Shown: positions 21,979 to 34,684 of the stretch, in pieces
Numbering within the stretch: the first letter of the stretch is position 1
How the letters are laid out: every line of letters starts with the position of its first letter
Source of the DNA: Angiostrongylus vasorum
Lineage: Eukaryota; Nematoda; Chromadorea; Rhabditida; Metastrongylidae
DNA length: 64,000 nt
Reading direction: 5' to 3'
Assembly (NCBI GenBank): GCA_018806985.1
Contig: JADANN010000099.1
Span: 1,488,001-1,552,000 of the forward strand
The notes under the pieces: generated by a model
Seen by the model: the letters and a program-made list of their open reading frames with translations, nothing else
Told to the model about the DNA's origin: nothing
Databases searched by the model: none
Program-made: the position numbers and the translations under genes

Positions 21979-24900
21979 TTATCGAGATCGCCATGAGTTC
22001 AATACAAATGAATTCGCTGAAGAGATTCGTAGCGCGTGTTCCCAGTGCTCGAACTCCACAGAAGGACTCCCACTCGAAGATGCATTTAACCTCGACATGA
22101 TCAACATCTCATTTAAAAAGGCTGCCTTGTCTATTGTTGCATTCAGCGTTGAACACATAGCGACAAAACTGTTTTGTATTTTCTAAAAAAGAAACGAAAG
22201 ACAAGATCATTGTGAAACTACGCCTAGTTGGAAGAAAGTAAAATAAACAATAATATCCACCTCCTCTCAACGGTTTAAAGCCTCATCGTGGCTGGGAGGT
22301 GTTCCTGGGTGTCGGGCTGCGATGTGCAGCGAGGGGTCCGACTTTTCCCTCAGGAAGCCTAGCTGAGAGTAAACCAATGCCGGGATCCACTACCGTCCTG
22401 ATATCAAAGTCGCATGGTAGCAAATCTCCCTCTGATCTACATGGGCTGCGACTGCCTGTGGTGGTGACGACTTGGGGCAGACCTTGGTCAGGCTGACCTC
22501 AGGACTCCAGGGAAACACAGTAGCTGAACCAGCAAAACCCCGAAAAGTGGAGAATGTATTGGGGCCCGCACGATCAGTGAGAACGAGCCGTCCATGTATC
22601 CAAGTAGTCAAGTATATCTACCTTAGAAATATCTTCCGTAAGTGACACGGAAGCCACAGCTTTACGACTTTTCTGTAAGAAATTTCGCTTCTCGCGAACG
22701 TCACTGATTGATACTGGTGTTCCAGACACTTCAACCGGAATGCGGAACGGTGTCTAAATCGACAGTATTATTTCGTAAGTAAAATACAAAGCGATCGCCT
22801 ATAATAATACGGGACAAGAAACTTGTAGCACTTAAATGTCCGTAAGCTGGGCCTACCTTGAACAACCTTGATTCTTTTCTAGAGAGAATCAGAATATTGT
22901 AGTCAACGTCCATTGGTATTTTATAGAAACTGTAATTGTAATCCATCTTCTGAGCAACAACCAAATCTTCCAACACTTTCAAATTTTCTTCAACTGAAAA
23001 TAACGATCTGTAAAGACACTTTCAAACTAAGCATTGTTCTCATAATCTTAGCTTTTTTATTTCCTGCCTATTACGATTTTTTATGGCAGGGTGTCATGTG
23101 GACTACAACCAAGGTGATGCTGAGATATTTGCAAAACTCCGAACCGCAGGTGTCTGCGGTGGGGAGCGAACGCGCTATTACCTTTCCCGGAGGCTAACGC
23201 GTTTACCACCACACTATGAGAGCCCTTCGTTTCGTGGGTCTCAGCTAGTTTTCTATTTACTATTGCCATCAGCAATCACCCATCAACTGGGTTGATCTGA
23301 GGAGCACAAATCGGCATTGAACCCAGTGTGTTTCCCAACCGCAGGCATCTGTGGTCCGGAGTTTTCCAAATATCTCAGCATCACCTTGGTTGTAGGAATT
23401 GTTCTCTTTACAGACGTTTGACGATATTTAGAACGAGATCCAAATGTATAATGAGGTGAAAGAATGTTCACATTAAGTTGGTTTAACACTGCAGCAAAAG
23501 GAACACGTACCGAAACCACTAACTGGAAAAGAACCAGAAGGAAGTTGAGTCTCATCAATAACAAGAACTGTTCCATTGCTCAGTTGCAACTCTCCTTGTA
23601 ACAGATCATCAGTTACATAATCTTTGAAGGGAGCAAAACGTTTCTGTGAAAGCAAATCGGGAGTGATGGTTAGGAGTTTGACCTGAAAACCACGGAAACA
23701 CAAAACATGCGTAGTAAAAAAAAAAGCTTGAAACAATCAATTTTCCAATGGGAAGCTATTTAAACCATTAGTAACACGCCGAATGGTATCAGTGGTTACG
23801 AGAAACTACTGCAGCGCTTTGCTAAACATCAGTGAGCTACGCCTAAGCAAGAAAAAAAAAAGACATCAAGAAACGCCGGAAACTCGTATTTGTATATCTT
23901 TGCACCCTTTTCACTAGCAAAAATCCAAAACACAGTTATTTTTAAGTCATAAAGTGTAGAATATTCGTTTCAATGAACACGGCCCGTAACATGTGTGGTG
24001 AGGAAGAGAATCTATGGACAAATAAAGTATACAAAGAAGGGGAAATGTGTGGCCAAACAAATAAGCATTCCGAAAAATTCACTGAGATCACTGCATAGTC
24101 TGTATCGGCCTTCGTATACACATTGGGATCGATGAATACCATAGCGGCTCTGCTAAACGCATAGCACTATGAGTGGGTGGGTGGGTAAGTGGGTGGGTGG
24201 GTGGCGAGGGCAGAGTGGAGGAAAGGTGAACCACGAAGTATTCCTAAATTGCAGCAGGACACGTCCAAACCAAGAGACACAAAGACTAACGATACTGGAA
24301 TGTATAAACGTCTAGCAAGTCCAAAAACATGAAATGTTGTGGAAGAGTGGTCTCGGATTGCAGTACAGGATTTTAAAGAAGTCGTATCACTTCGGCATCA
24401 GATGTTGGATCAAATCCACTATTGAATTAACTGCTTGGGAACCTTCGACGCCAACAATGTTTAGAGGCATAGAGCATAGTGGCGAACTACCATTTGGTCG
24501 AGAGTACCTTCAAATAGTGTTAGAATATCGTGGAATAATTCCCAAAATCTAATTCTGTTAACCTCGGTATCAATAAACAATTGCGTTGCCGGAGAAGTCA
24601 AGGGTTACCGTGTTAGGAAGTAGGCTCTCAATGACGACGCGTCCTACCTATCAGAATTGAGTCGTCACCTACATGTTGAGATAACGAAAAAAATATCTTG
24701 AAGATGCGCCCCTTTATCGCCTATCACATAAAAAAGAGTTCGAAAGCCAACATCGAAAACTGAACAATGAATAGGTCAAAGTGGCAAAAACGGCAGATTT
24801 CAAGCTATGAGCTATTTCTCTACTCACCTATCACCAACATCTTTGCTTTGCACTTATTTAATGAAAGATATGTTATTATCCGCGGATGACCTTGCGCCTA

Positions 24901-27900
24901 TCAACCTTTCAATGTTCAAGACTAAAACTGATGTGGCTAATACGCCTCTAGTACTCATCCAGTTGCTGAAACACATCCTAGCATATCTCACGAAAACCGA
25001 AATATTCTTGGATCGTGTATGTAACTAGCCTAATAACAGCGCGTTAAATGACTCCTGTATGCAAGCCATTCTCGAACCTTTCATGCAACACGAAGGGCTC
25101 TACACGACTAAACAGCTCATACCCTTCCGGAAGGAAAGCCTAAACTGCTCAATTTCCAGATGGCCTAGAAAATATTGCGCACAAACGAGTGTTGGCAATA
25201 GGACTTCGTGACAAGCCTTGCCACTGGGTTCATGTCTAAAACAGAAACTCCAGTGATCGATCTCCAGCCATTACTTTACTGTCGATATATAGATGCTCGT
25301 TTTGCCATTCGCTCCACATAACACGAGATAGACAAAACGTTTTGGGTTACTGAACGAATAGTCAGAGCACATCACATAACTCTACTCGAGAGGAACCAAA
25401 AGAAAATCGGCCTATATTTTTGAACGCTCAAGTTGACCTATCTGAACAGTGACTACATCACTAAGTGGCAGCGAAAGTCATCATTATCTCTCCTCTTATC
25501 CCTCCACACACAAAAAGGGGGCATATGAGAGGCATATTTCGAAAAACCATAACTGTACGCACAGAAAGAGAGAAGAAGGAAGAATCCCTGAAATCAGCCA
25601 AGCAAAAAGCCATTTCCAATGGCTGCGAAACGGTCGCTCCTCGAGATAGATGTAGAGGAAAAACACGGCCCACAGGTGGTAATTCTAGGAAGAATAAAGC
25701 GCCGTTTATCCTGCTTTTCATTTCCAACGACGACAGCACAGCTAAAAAAGGTCCTTTAAAAAGGGCCAGAGAATTTGAAAGCAGTAACTGAAATACAATC
25801 CAATATTCTAAGATGTCAGCCAGTTCGTAATCGCTTGTACAGTCGTCTATGCACAACTCAAAATTTCATAATATGCCCCAATCGTATGATGCTTCCATGA
25901 TTTCGGGTGTCGTTTATCTGACCTCTTGTGAAGCGTGCGGGGACGATCGAAACCGGTAGACCACTCTGCGTCCGTACAAAAGAAAATCTAGATTGTAAGC
26001 GTAAAGTAAACTCGACTAGGTACGTATGGGATACAGATACAACGAGGAAAATTTTAAAGTAGAATTCACCTCGGTGGCACGGGAATCGAAAGCTTCAGCG
26101 CGTAAAACCGTCAAAGCATTCGGGATAAATTCCAAGAACCCAAAAGTGAACCGCAGCTATGAGTGCTTCGCATGAAAGCACACAATATACCAGAGTGGAA
26201 TTCTAATGTAAGAGGGAGGCATTAGCTATCGATGTGAATTCTGTACGATTGGTCTACAAGTGGAATACTCAGTGGAAGACTCCTAGAAAACGGTGGCTGA
26301 GTGATGAAGCCGGTTTGCTTCCAATGCGATTGAGATCTATTTATCGTGGCCTTCAGATGAGGTTATGATGGTATTTGACGGTCTAGGTTGCAGATGACTT
26401 GAACCTGATCTTTCCTAGACTAATATGAAGACGAGATCCCCCAACACGTTGGATATTGTGAATAAATAGTATAAATACAACCCTTTGGGTGCTTATCAAG
26501 GAAAAGAAAACGCAGCGACCATTAGAACAATTAGTGGTTAAGCTACAGAAAAGCAATTTTGAACAATTATTTGAGATGCCAGTATACCCAACAATATTTG
26601 GACAAGGAACAAAAACTTGCTTAAATTTTAAATCTTTTAAAATTCAGTTCATGTTTGAGATGCATTTTCGTCCGAAAGCCGAAAGCCGTCCGAAAGAAAG
26701 AATGAACCAAAAGCATTTCTCCAATCCCAAAAAACAAAAAACTCCGAAAAGAAATGTTGGAAGCCTCCGAAAACGGGCTTCCCAGGACTGCAACGTAAAG
26801 GCTATCTATATCAGCAACGTAGATGACAAACAGGAAATGTGTAGGGATCTGCACTATTTTTGATGGACGATGGATAGTTAGGGCACTTGAGTGCTTCAGA
26901 AGAGCTAAACAAGAAAATTGGTAGCAAAATGAATATAGATGGACGACCTATGGTTTCCAAACTCACGTGGTTGATATAAGAAAGTTCACGAAAACCTCTG
27001 CACTCGCGGTGCTGCCTAGAACTGATGCAATATTCTTCACAAGATCAGATCGAAGTGACTGCTGGTAGTTTGAGGAATACGTCAAGTCCGGAGCGACGTG
27101 GGTCACTTCGCTGATTCGCAGCACATGTACATTGAAAAGTTTAGTACAGTTAATTTCTGCATCTGTGTCCATTGGCATAGACAAATAACCATAAACATCG
27201 ACAACTGTGTTAGGCTTGAGCTCGGAAGAATCATTATCGAGAACCTGAATATTTTTTGCTAAGCATGCATTCTGATGCTTCCTAAATGCAGAAACATATG
27301 CGATAAAATTGCCTTAGCAACAAATTCCGATACGCTGACGGGAACAGGAGCAACGCATTCCTCCATTTGCCCTAGAAAATATGAACGCAGTCTTGTGGAA
27401 AACAAACATCACAAATAGTGTGGTATGATACGTTAGCAAAAATTCTGTGAACTGTCAAAGTAGCTTATGACGCAGCTTTTTTTCTACTTTTTTTTATACG
27501 ACCCGCCTTCACGTCTACTGTGCAGATCCTAGCACTTCTCACATTCGATTCGCTTCCTCGCATCCAGCATCCACGAAGATCTTCCAACTCTTATGTGTGG
27601 CTTCGGTTACTGCTTGAGGGTTTTCATTTCATCTTGAACGTCGTAGAATGCTAGTCGAGTCGATTCTCCCTGGAGCCCTAAGATAACCGGGCTAGAGCGC
27701 TCCCTCCTAGATTGCAGAGTGTGATTTTTTCCCGAACAAATCCGCTACCAATTTCTCAACCCCGGAGGGAAGAGAGGATTGGACAGCCCGGAGCAGAATC
27801 GAACTGCCATCATGCTCGTGATGGTCGTCATCACTACCACGGTGCTATTCGCTCCATCATGACGAAGCCACGAAATGCAAACACGTTTGCGAATTCAGGA

Positions 27901-30480
27901 ATGAAGTAACTCATATTAGTGTGCGCATCTGCGATATTGATAATCGTTTACACCTGGAAGGTTAATGAATGATAAAGGCTATAACCGTCTACACTTAGAA
28001 GCTTGAAGAAGTTTAAAGAATTTAGAAATTTCACACCTGCGTTTAGATTGCAGAGCGCCGTTGTGTGAGTTTGAATGAAATCGTTCAGCCACCAATCTAC
28101 TGCCCCAGGAACCATAACCATTTTGTAGCAATTTCTGACAGCATGATTCGCACTATCGATAATATCCTAAAGAAAAGTCCACATTTACTTCAAAGACAAT
28201 ATTCTTCAGAAAATCAGCAGGCTCCCAGCATCGATACTACTGTATTGCCTCTCCAGTGAATTGTGGTATACGAAGTGCCCAATTTAATGACTTTTTTAAA
28301 TTGACACTTCTTCACATCTATTGTGTGGATCCCAACACTTTTAGCACTCCATCCATTTCATCGCATCCCTCATCCACGAAGGTCTTCGGACTTTTTGCAC
28401 GTGCGTTCGACCGTTGCTCGATAACTGTTGTTTCCTCTTTGAATGTCGATGAACGATGATCAACTGAATTTCCCCTAGAATCCCGGGATTGCTGAGACTG
28501 GTACCAATCTTCCAACCTCGGAGGTATAAGAGGTTTGGTGAGCTCGCGGCGACGTGGAACCAGCACCGTTTTGTTGACGAATGGCACAATTAGCACTGCA
28601 TAAACAGTCTCTTAATGTCCGATATATGAATTGTTAAATATATTTTTGTAGAATTTTGCTAACATAACGTTAACTCTTCTTAACAAGAAGTAAACAATGT
28701 GATTTCGACTGCAGCCTCAACTTAACGGGATTCAACGCCGCTCCCTAGATCAATCCCGTTGACGGGTGATTGCTGATGGCACTGGTAGCTAGAAAACTAG
28801 TTGAGAGAAAGGAGAAACGAAAGAGCCGCTAAGTGTGGTGGTGAACGCGTCAACTCCGGAAAGGGTAAGATAGCGTGTTCGATCCCCATCGCACACTTGC
28901 GGTCCGAATTTTTGCAAATATCTCAGCACCATTGTTTTTGTTAACATGATTTTTCATTTATCCGCATTCATCACAATGCTTTAAAGTTGAAAATTTGATT
29001 TCATTCAATTTATGTTGTTTCCCATAAACATTAAATGTAGTCCCATCAGCCCTTTTATCAGAATGAATCGGTGTGATATTAGCGGAGTAACTTCATCGAC
29101 CTTCTGGTCAGTTCGAACAATCAATGAGGACAGGAGATCGTTCCAGTGCATATCCATAACTTTCCGCTAGTTATCGAACGACTTTGTGTTGTTTCTTTTT
29201 AATCAATACTTTCAACTTGCCGACTTTAAGATAATCATAAAATTCCGTGACCTTTGATGACCGAAACAGATGAGATGAGTAGCTGAAAGAAAGATGAAAC
29301 GAAAGACTCGCATGGTGTGGTGGTGAACGCTTTAGCCCCTGAAAAGGGGTAATAGCGGGTTCGTTCCCCACCGCAAACACCTACGGTCCGGAGTTTTGCA
29401 CATATCTCAGCAACACTGTGGTTCTGTCATACAGAATACCCTGCCATGAAAAATCGTAATAGGCAGTAAATAAAAAAGTTAACTCCATGATCCTTCTTTG
29501 CGAGATTTCCATCCAATGTTTAAACTTAGGTAGCAACCTTAACATAATGGAAAAATGACTGAATTGAAGGTCTACTACTACAACAACAGGAGAAAGCAAA
29601 TGGGAAAACTCCAGATTCTATAAAGGTTAACAGCTGTGTTAAAGTACTATAGCAAGATGACTATAGCAGCAAGCCTGGAACGCAAATAAAAATGCAACGC
29701 ACCGTAGCGCTTTCCCCAAAAGTGTCCCTGAAACAACCTGTAGCTTCTTTTGTTTCTGAACCACTTAGTGTAGTATAGCTGATTGGGAAGTACTCTGGCG
29801 TTAGCGTATTTTGGACCATGCAACGAGCACACACGAGATAACCAGGCAGTACTTTAGAAGTGTGAAGAGAGACAAACAGCTTCTAGAAACAACACTTGGA
29901 ATAAAGGAATAAAAGGATAAAGATCTTGATCAATCCTTTAGGGGTGTGCCATGCATTTGATTTCATTAAGCATCGTTTGGAAGTGACTGAATGCATTTCT
30001 GGCCTTTACAATGACTGGCGGTGGCCTACCGATGTATCGAGCCATTGCTGCTATCCTCCCAGACAAGTTTGATGCCAATTTGCCGACCAAGGAGGGATGG
30101 AGGCCTAGTGTGCCAGGGGCGTGGGGGCCGATCCAATGTGCTTGTTGCAGGGTGCTTCCAACCACTGAGCTACACGCACTCCTAACAGTTGGAATACCGA
30201 ATTGGAATTCATAGTTATGAAACCACATACACTGTCCGCGAAGAAGTCGTTGACGTCACCCATGAACTGATTTGGCGAAATTCTGTATGCGCCACTGTTC
30301 TCTGAAAAGAATCTACTTCAACAGTAAAATCGTAAAGAGGAATTGGTTGGAAGTAAGAAGTTACCAGGAACGAGAAATGAAAAAGCTCGTTTTGCACAAA
30401 AACCTACTCTCCCAAAGCTCCTCAACAACTTTCATGAAATCTCTCGATGCCGTTTCCGGAGCGGGAGCCATGATATCCAC
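21979..30480 (-). CDS. MCMBP: MCM-binding protein (MCMBP) orthologue, multi-exon
   Basis: MCMBP binds MCM3-7 and helps assemble and unload the MCM2-7 helicase in the nucleus. Exons in transcript order: 30480-30408 (ATG at 30471), 30301-30231, 29882-29703, about 27371-27334, about 27277-26967, 24152-23981, 23682-23511, 22993-22857, 22753-22622, 22182-21979 (stop 21981-21979). Phases match from exon 1 to 3 and from the fifth listed exon to the end. Family landmarks: LVCARCMVQNTLTPEYFP (N-terminal domain), VDVYGYL, FAPFKDY, VLVIDETQLPSG, VLEDLVVAQKMDYNYSFYKI and a C-terminal FEHWEHAL. I chose the ATG because it follows a strong acceptor by nine bases. One small exon between 29703 and 27371 is missing, and the boundary near 27277-27281 is ambiguous (27281 would also give an acceptor). 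About 490 residues are recovered, against about 640 in human. Introns hold A, B, C, D and PLE copies. Confidence 0.85.
22264..22616 (+). repeat. family D repeat inside the last MCMBP intron
   Basis: A near full-length copy, antisense to MCMBP, from 'caacggtttaaagcctcatc' to 'caagtagtcaagtat'. Its tail ends within about six bases of the MCMBP 5' splice site at 22621. Confidence 0.75.
23046..23400 (+). repeat. family C with partial inverted second arm
   Basis: A full plus arm is followed, after 'ggcattgaacccagt', by 'cggagttttccaaatatctc' and 'agcatcaccttggttg', the reverse complement of the first arm end. It lies in an MCMBP intron. Confidence 0.72.
24173..24210. repeat. (GTGG)n G-rich run
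   Basis: Nine or so GGG runs separated by single T or short spacers, in the first bases of the large MCMBP intron side. This is a candidate G-quadruplex on the plus strand (C-rich in the MCMBP transcript). Confidence 0.8.
25030..26510 (+). pseudogene. Penelope-like element relic 1 (RT plus GIY-YIG)
   Basis: PLEs encode a telomerase-like RT joined to a GIY-YIG endonuclease. Seen in order: TPVIDLQPLLYCRYIDARF (25250-25305), where the catalytic YIDD has become YIDA; STHKKGAYERHISKNH (about 25500-25560); APRDRCRGK; CGDDRNR...TTLRP near 25930 (endonuclease start, matching CGDEYVG...RPL); and SKNPKVNR near 26135. Frames change often and stops are frequent. The 3' end has an eroded hammerhead-like block (26419-26455) and ends near 26510. 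It lies inside the largest MCMBP intron, antisense to that gene. Confidence 0.65.
27497..27858 (-). repeat. SINE-like family B, near full length
   Basis: A reverse copy: tail 'tgcagatcctagcacttctc', central domain 'aatccgctaccaatttctc', B-box-like 'gcagaatcgaactgcc' and head 'accacggtgctattcgctcc'. It lies in an MCMBP intron, sense to that gene. Confidence 0.75.
27859..28299. other. intronic, no feature seen
   Basis: Part of the large MCMBP intron. A 64-codon plus frame at 28065-28256 has no family match. Confidence 0.4.
28300..28600 (-). repeat. SINE-like family B, diverged
   Basis: Reverse copy: 'tgtgtggatcccaacacttt', then the central domain and an eroded head ('cgaatggcacaattagc'). Confidence 0.65.
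28690..28945 (-). repeat. family C, near full length
   Basis: Reverse copy from 'tgtgatttcgactgcagcct' through 'gatagcgtgttcgatcccc' to 'gcaaatatctcagcacc'. It lies in an MCMBP intron. Confidence 0.7.
29262..29485 (-). repeat. family C half element
   Basis: The reverse arm with the tRNA-like block ('ggggtaatagcgggttcgtt') and end 'taggcagtaaataaaaaagt'. It lies in an MCMBP intron. Confidence 0.68.
29918..30183 (-). repeat. SINE-like family A in an MCMBP intron
   Basis: Reverse copy from 'tcttgatcaatcctttaggg' to the head 'accactgagctacacgcac'. It fills most of the 348-bp intron between MCMBP exons 2 and 3 and is sense to the gene. Confidence 0.75.
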
Positions 30481-30500
30481 CTGGAAAAAAAAACTGTAAG
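30481..30500 (-). promoter_or_regulatory. probable spliced-leader acceptor of MCMBP
   Basis: On the minus strand, a run of T then TTCCAG ends at 30481, nine bases before the ATG. No coding continues upstream. In nematodes this arrangement usually marks trans-splicing of a leader. A cis-spliced 5' UTR intron would look the same. Confidence 0.5.
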
Positions 30501-31196
30501 AGAGATAGATCTAGCAAGAGAATGAAGTGCAGAGCACCGAACTAGAAGTTAGAATTTTCGAAACCAGTGTTGCAGTGAGCAATTAGAACGGGAAACAAGA
30601 AAAAGAATTGCCCAGGCAGAAAATCCAAGGAACAGTCATCCACGGTGAGAGAGTGGACTCGGGATAGAATTTGGTTTTGCAACAGTGCTATATAAGAGCT
30701 AGTATGAATAACGATACATCAGTGGAATCTTCCGGAACATTTGTTCACCCTTTATACGGAATTTATGGAGGACCTTGACATGATAAAACACACATACATG
30801 TGAAACATGTAAAGTCTTTGAGCTTACAATAACTCGCACAGCCATTTTTTTCCGTCATTTTCTCTCCCCACAAAGGAAGAGATTGGGAATGAAACGATCA
30901 GAAAGCACATCCAATTCACAAACATGTATTGCCAGTTACCCGTTTAATATTCAGATGAGAGCAGTGATCGGACTGAGGAATTATTGTGACCTACGCAGTG
31001 AAGTTATCCACGAAATGTCCTTAATCGACAACATCGCAGATGTTTCTCATGTGAGCGATCTCTAACTAGCCGATAGGTCTCTACGTGCTGTGTCCACAGC
31101 TGTGGGATAGGTGGACAAAACAGTGATCTTAGCACATTCACTTCTCGATGGATTCTTTTGTTACGCAACCTTCTGCTGTAAAAGGATGAAGCATAA
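30501..31196. other. no gene seen
   Basis: Upstream flank of MCMBP, where its promoter would lie. I recognise no element. Confidence 0.4.
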
Positions 31197-31462
31197 AGCT
31201 CTCGGCACTGATCAATCCCTGAGGAATGCGGCATGAGTTCGACTTCAATAGGCATCGTTTGGAGGTGATTGAATGCATATCTGGCCTTTACAGGGACTTG
31301 CGGTGGGCTAGCGATGTATCGAGCCAGTGCTGCTTTCCTCCCAGACAGGTCTGGTACGAATTTGCCGACCTCGGAGGAATGGAGGGCTTAGTGAGCCGGG
31401 GTCGAAGGGATAGGGTCCCATGTGTATTGCAGGGCGCCTCCGACCACTGCTCTACACGCACC
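31197..31462 (-). repeat. SINE-like family A
   Basis: Reverse copy from 'tcggcactgatcaatccctg' to the head 'ccactgctctacacgcacc'. Confidence 0.75.
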
Positions 31463-31751
31463 CCGAAGATGAAACGTACAGAGAAAAAAAAAGAGACAGT
31501 ATTCTGAAAAAAAAGACTGCAGAACGTCGCCCTAATTTGAGTCGAGTCAACATGGCACAACCCCTGCGAACACCGATGAGCTCGCGGACACTGCAAACTG
31601 GAAAACTCGTCCACAATAGGACAACTGCGGTTTCGGTTCTTCGGTTCTTCTAACAATTAACGATGAATTTCCGATATCTAGAAGACGTCTGGGGTTTAGA
31701 ATTATCAAAAACATACAGAAGAGGTTTTTGCTTAACACATATAGGAGTATA

Positions 31752-32143
31752 GTATTTGGATACTTGGACGGCCCGTCTTCACTGCTTATGCGAGCCCAAG
31801 CATAATTTCTATTTTTTCGGAGTTCTGCTGGCTTAGCAGTTCTGGTTTCCTGATGTCCCAAGGTAAGCGTAGCCAGTGTTCTCCCAAGCCCTCACCACCC
31901 CAGGCAGTCGCCGCTCTTGTGGATCAGAGAGAGATTTGCCACCATTCCACTAGTTTGATACCAGGACGGCGGTGGATCTTGGTATTGGTTTACTCTTAGC
32001 TGGTCTTCCTTATGGAAACGCCAGGCTCCTTCTCAGCTTTGGGAAGCCCTGCGGGGTGATGAATCCCCGCTGTACATCCCCCCCCCCACCCCCCCACAGC
32101 CAGGAGCACCTCACAGCCACAATGAGGCGGTAAACCGTTGAGA
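31752..32143 (-). repeat. family D repeat, near full length
   Basis: Reverse copy from 'ggatacttggacggcccgt' to 'aatgaggcggtaaaccgtt'. A poly-C tract near 32080-32094 interrupts the 5' part. Confidence 0.72.
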
Positions 32144-33439
32144 GAGAATGGATATGATTTTGCTGTTATGTGCAATAACTATAGTTCACCCACCAGACAT
32201 ATTGCTGTCAGCATACGGAAGTGTTTCTAACTTATATTTCACCTTGGTAAACTTTATATCCGCCCATCCCGCAGCAGTGGTTTTTCCTGTATCCGACTTA
32301 TACCATAATAATGGACCATCAAAACAGCTGGAAATGAAGAAGTGGAGAATTACTGGTTGAAAATTGAACCTTGCAAGCCTTACATAAGGGTCGATGCTGA
32401 TATTTTAACAATTTCTGACGATTTCCGACACCTAGGAGAGTCACAAATTTAGCACTTTTTAAAAAATTGTAGAAACGACCACTCTTCATCCTTCTGAAGA
32501 AAAGTGATAACTTTTCTAAAGCGCGACTTTCATTCTAAGCTTACTTAGAATTCTAACTTCTAAACAATCTAGTCTTTATCGTGGTAGAATATGAAATCCT
32601 GTACATTTTTGGCGAAGATTTCCAGATTTCAGGAGCCTTTGTTTGAAGTGATAAAGCTTGATGTGAGCTGAGATAAGCTTTTTGAAAGGTGTAACTGCCT
32701 TCAGGTATCTATGAACTGGAAACGATGACCATTCAGTAAGTTCAAATATTGACAACACCAATGAGTTGGAAGCATTTTATACATTTCTGAACGAAGAAAG
32801 CAAAGTCACTTTTGTATCACTCCTGAGGAGTATTCTAGAAGATCGGGATATGTAATCGGCTATAGAGAATATTCCTCGTGAAATATGCACCTCCATCCAG
32901 CATATTTCTCCAAAGAAATGTTTAAATGTAAAAAATACTACTTGTGCTAAAAAAAGCGTCCAACTGTTAGATTTCTCCATGAAATGTTCAGCAAAAATAA
33001 TGAGGAGTATCGTTTCCTTAAAACGAACGAGGATCCACTGGGAAACTCTTGGTGGAAATGAACGGAGACGTTGTTGGCTGCAGGTTCAGATCACATTGTG
33101 GATACAGAAGAATCAATGATATAACATAGGCTAATGTCCTTAATGTTGCAAATTTGAGTTAAAATGCGAACGTGAGAGAAATCTTCTTGTGTTTTAATTG
33201 AAGAAACATGATACAGAACGTGACAAATATTAGTACTATGTAGGTAGTTGTACTGCACTATGATAACTACACCAAAAGCAACCCTGCTCGTGGACCGCTG
33301 GAACGTAATTTCAAGCTAAGAATTTTCAATCGGTCACAGTCCCTGACACCGGTACGACAATTCCTCATCGATTCGAGTGCACACGAGCGACAACTTGGCT
33401 CAGCAACAGGAAAGAAAAGTGGGACTAGCTACAGCAAGT
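32144..33439. other. no gene seen
   Basis: 1.3 kb AT-rich sequence. The short minus frames at 32576-32980 have no splice links or motifs. Confidence 0.45.
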
Positions 33440-33518
33440 TTCCAATCGCAAAAAATACTACCTGTATTCCTGTCGGGCAAATACGAGGTGTTACATTATT
33501 TTTCACAACGGTGAAGCT

Positions 33519-33546
33519 GACGTTACTGTGATTTCGCTTTCTTCAG
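33519..33546 (-). ncRNA. hammerhead-like motif, left PLE end
   Basis: The minus strand reads GGCT, CTGAAGA, AAGCGAAATCACAG, TAACGTC, AGC. CUGAAGA and CGUC are kept; GAAA has become GTAA, so it is broken. GCU and AGC can start stem I. Confidence 0.4.
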
Positions 33547-34684
33547 AGCCTAGGAAGGCCAGGTTGACAGCAACTTGCTGGGCCAAAACCTCCATAACCA
33601 AACAGGGAACATTCCAAACTAAGACTTCAATCTGTTTGGAAACAAAAGCACCAAACTTTGCCATTGCGTTTATGCCTAATGTGGGAGCACCAGTAATCGA
33701 TCTCCTGCCATTACTCTCCCTCCTGTAAATTTATAGATGATTATTTTGTCATTTCCTCCACACAAGAGGAAATAGACAAATGTTTTGAGTGCATGAATAA
33801 ACAGGCAGAGTACATTAAGTTCACACGAGAGAAACCGAAAGGAAAGTGGCTTCCATTTCTCAACGTTCAAATTAGCTTGTCCGAAAAACGGCTACATTGC
33901 GAAATGGTACCGAAAGTCAAGTAGCAAAAGCACACTAGTTCATTACCTCTCCTCTCTCCCATCATGCACAAAAAGGGCGCTTGTAAGAAACATATTTCGA
34001 AAGGCCATCAATGTGTGAAAAGGACTAGAGCAGAAGGAGGAATCGTGGACATTAGCGAGGCAAATAACCACTTCCAGTGGCTACGAAACTGTAGCTCCTC
34101 GAGATAGGTGTAGGGGAAAATCCAATCTCTCAAACGATAAATGATGAGTTCGGGCACTATGTAACTAATCACCTGCAGTGTGGGGACGAATACGTTGGCC
34201 AAACGGATAGACCGCTCTGATTCCGTATAAAGGAACACCTAGTCGGTAAATTTAAATTGAAACCAGATATAGGCGTGCATAAGACACAGATATAACGGGG
34301 AAGACTTTGAAGTAGAAGTTACAAAACTCGCAAATCGAAAACGCCAGCACCCAAAACCCTCGAAGTATTCTGGATAAGTTGCAGGAATCCGAAAATGAAC
34401 AGGAGAGAGGAATGGTTCATAATGATGTGTGGTCTCATACAGTGAAGTTAGTTATACAGTTAAGACCCATATTTTAACGTGGAAGAAGAACACTATGCTT
34501 CCATGTCAACTCTGTGCCGTTGGCCTCCACGTGACACACTAAGTGGAAGACTGATGGAAAGCGGTGAGTAGGCGAAGAAATTGTTTTGTTTTTCAATGCG
34601 ATTGTATTCTTGGTTTGTATTTCCTTTGTTTGGTCATGGAGGTGTTTGGCTGGGTAGATTGCCACAACTTGACCTTTCCAGGCT

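Noticed and set aside
21890..22186. A 98-codon plus-strand frame
   Set aside because: It is the antisense of the last MCMBP exon, which matches the MCMBP C-terminus on the minus strand.
33462..33525. An apparent minus-strand exon with good acceptor and donor, reading NVSFTVVKNNVTP, that seemed to join in phase to the MCMBP start
   Set aside because: The same bases align with the PLE terminal repeat downstream of the hammerhead-like core (compare 17383-17440), so it is repeat sequence.
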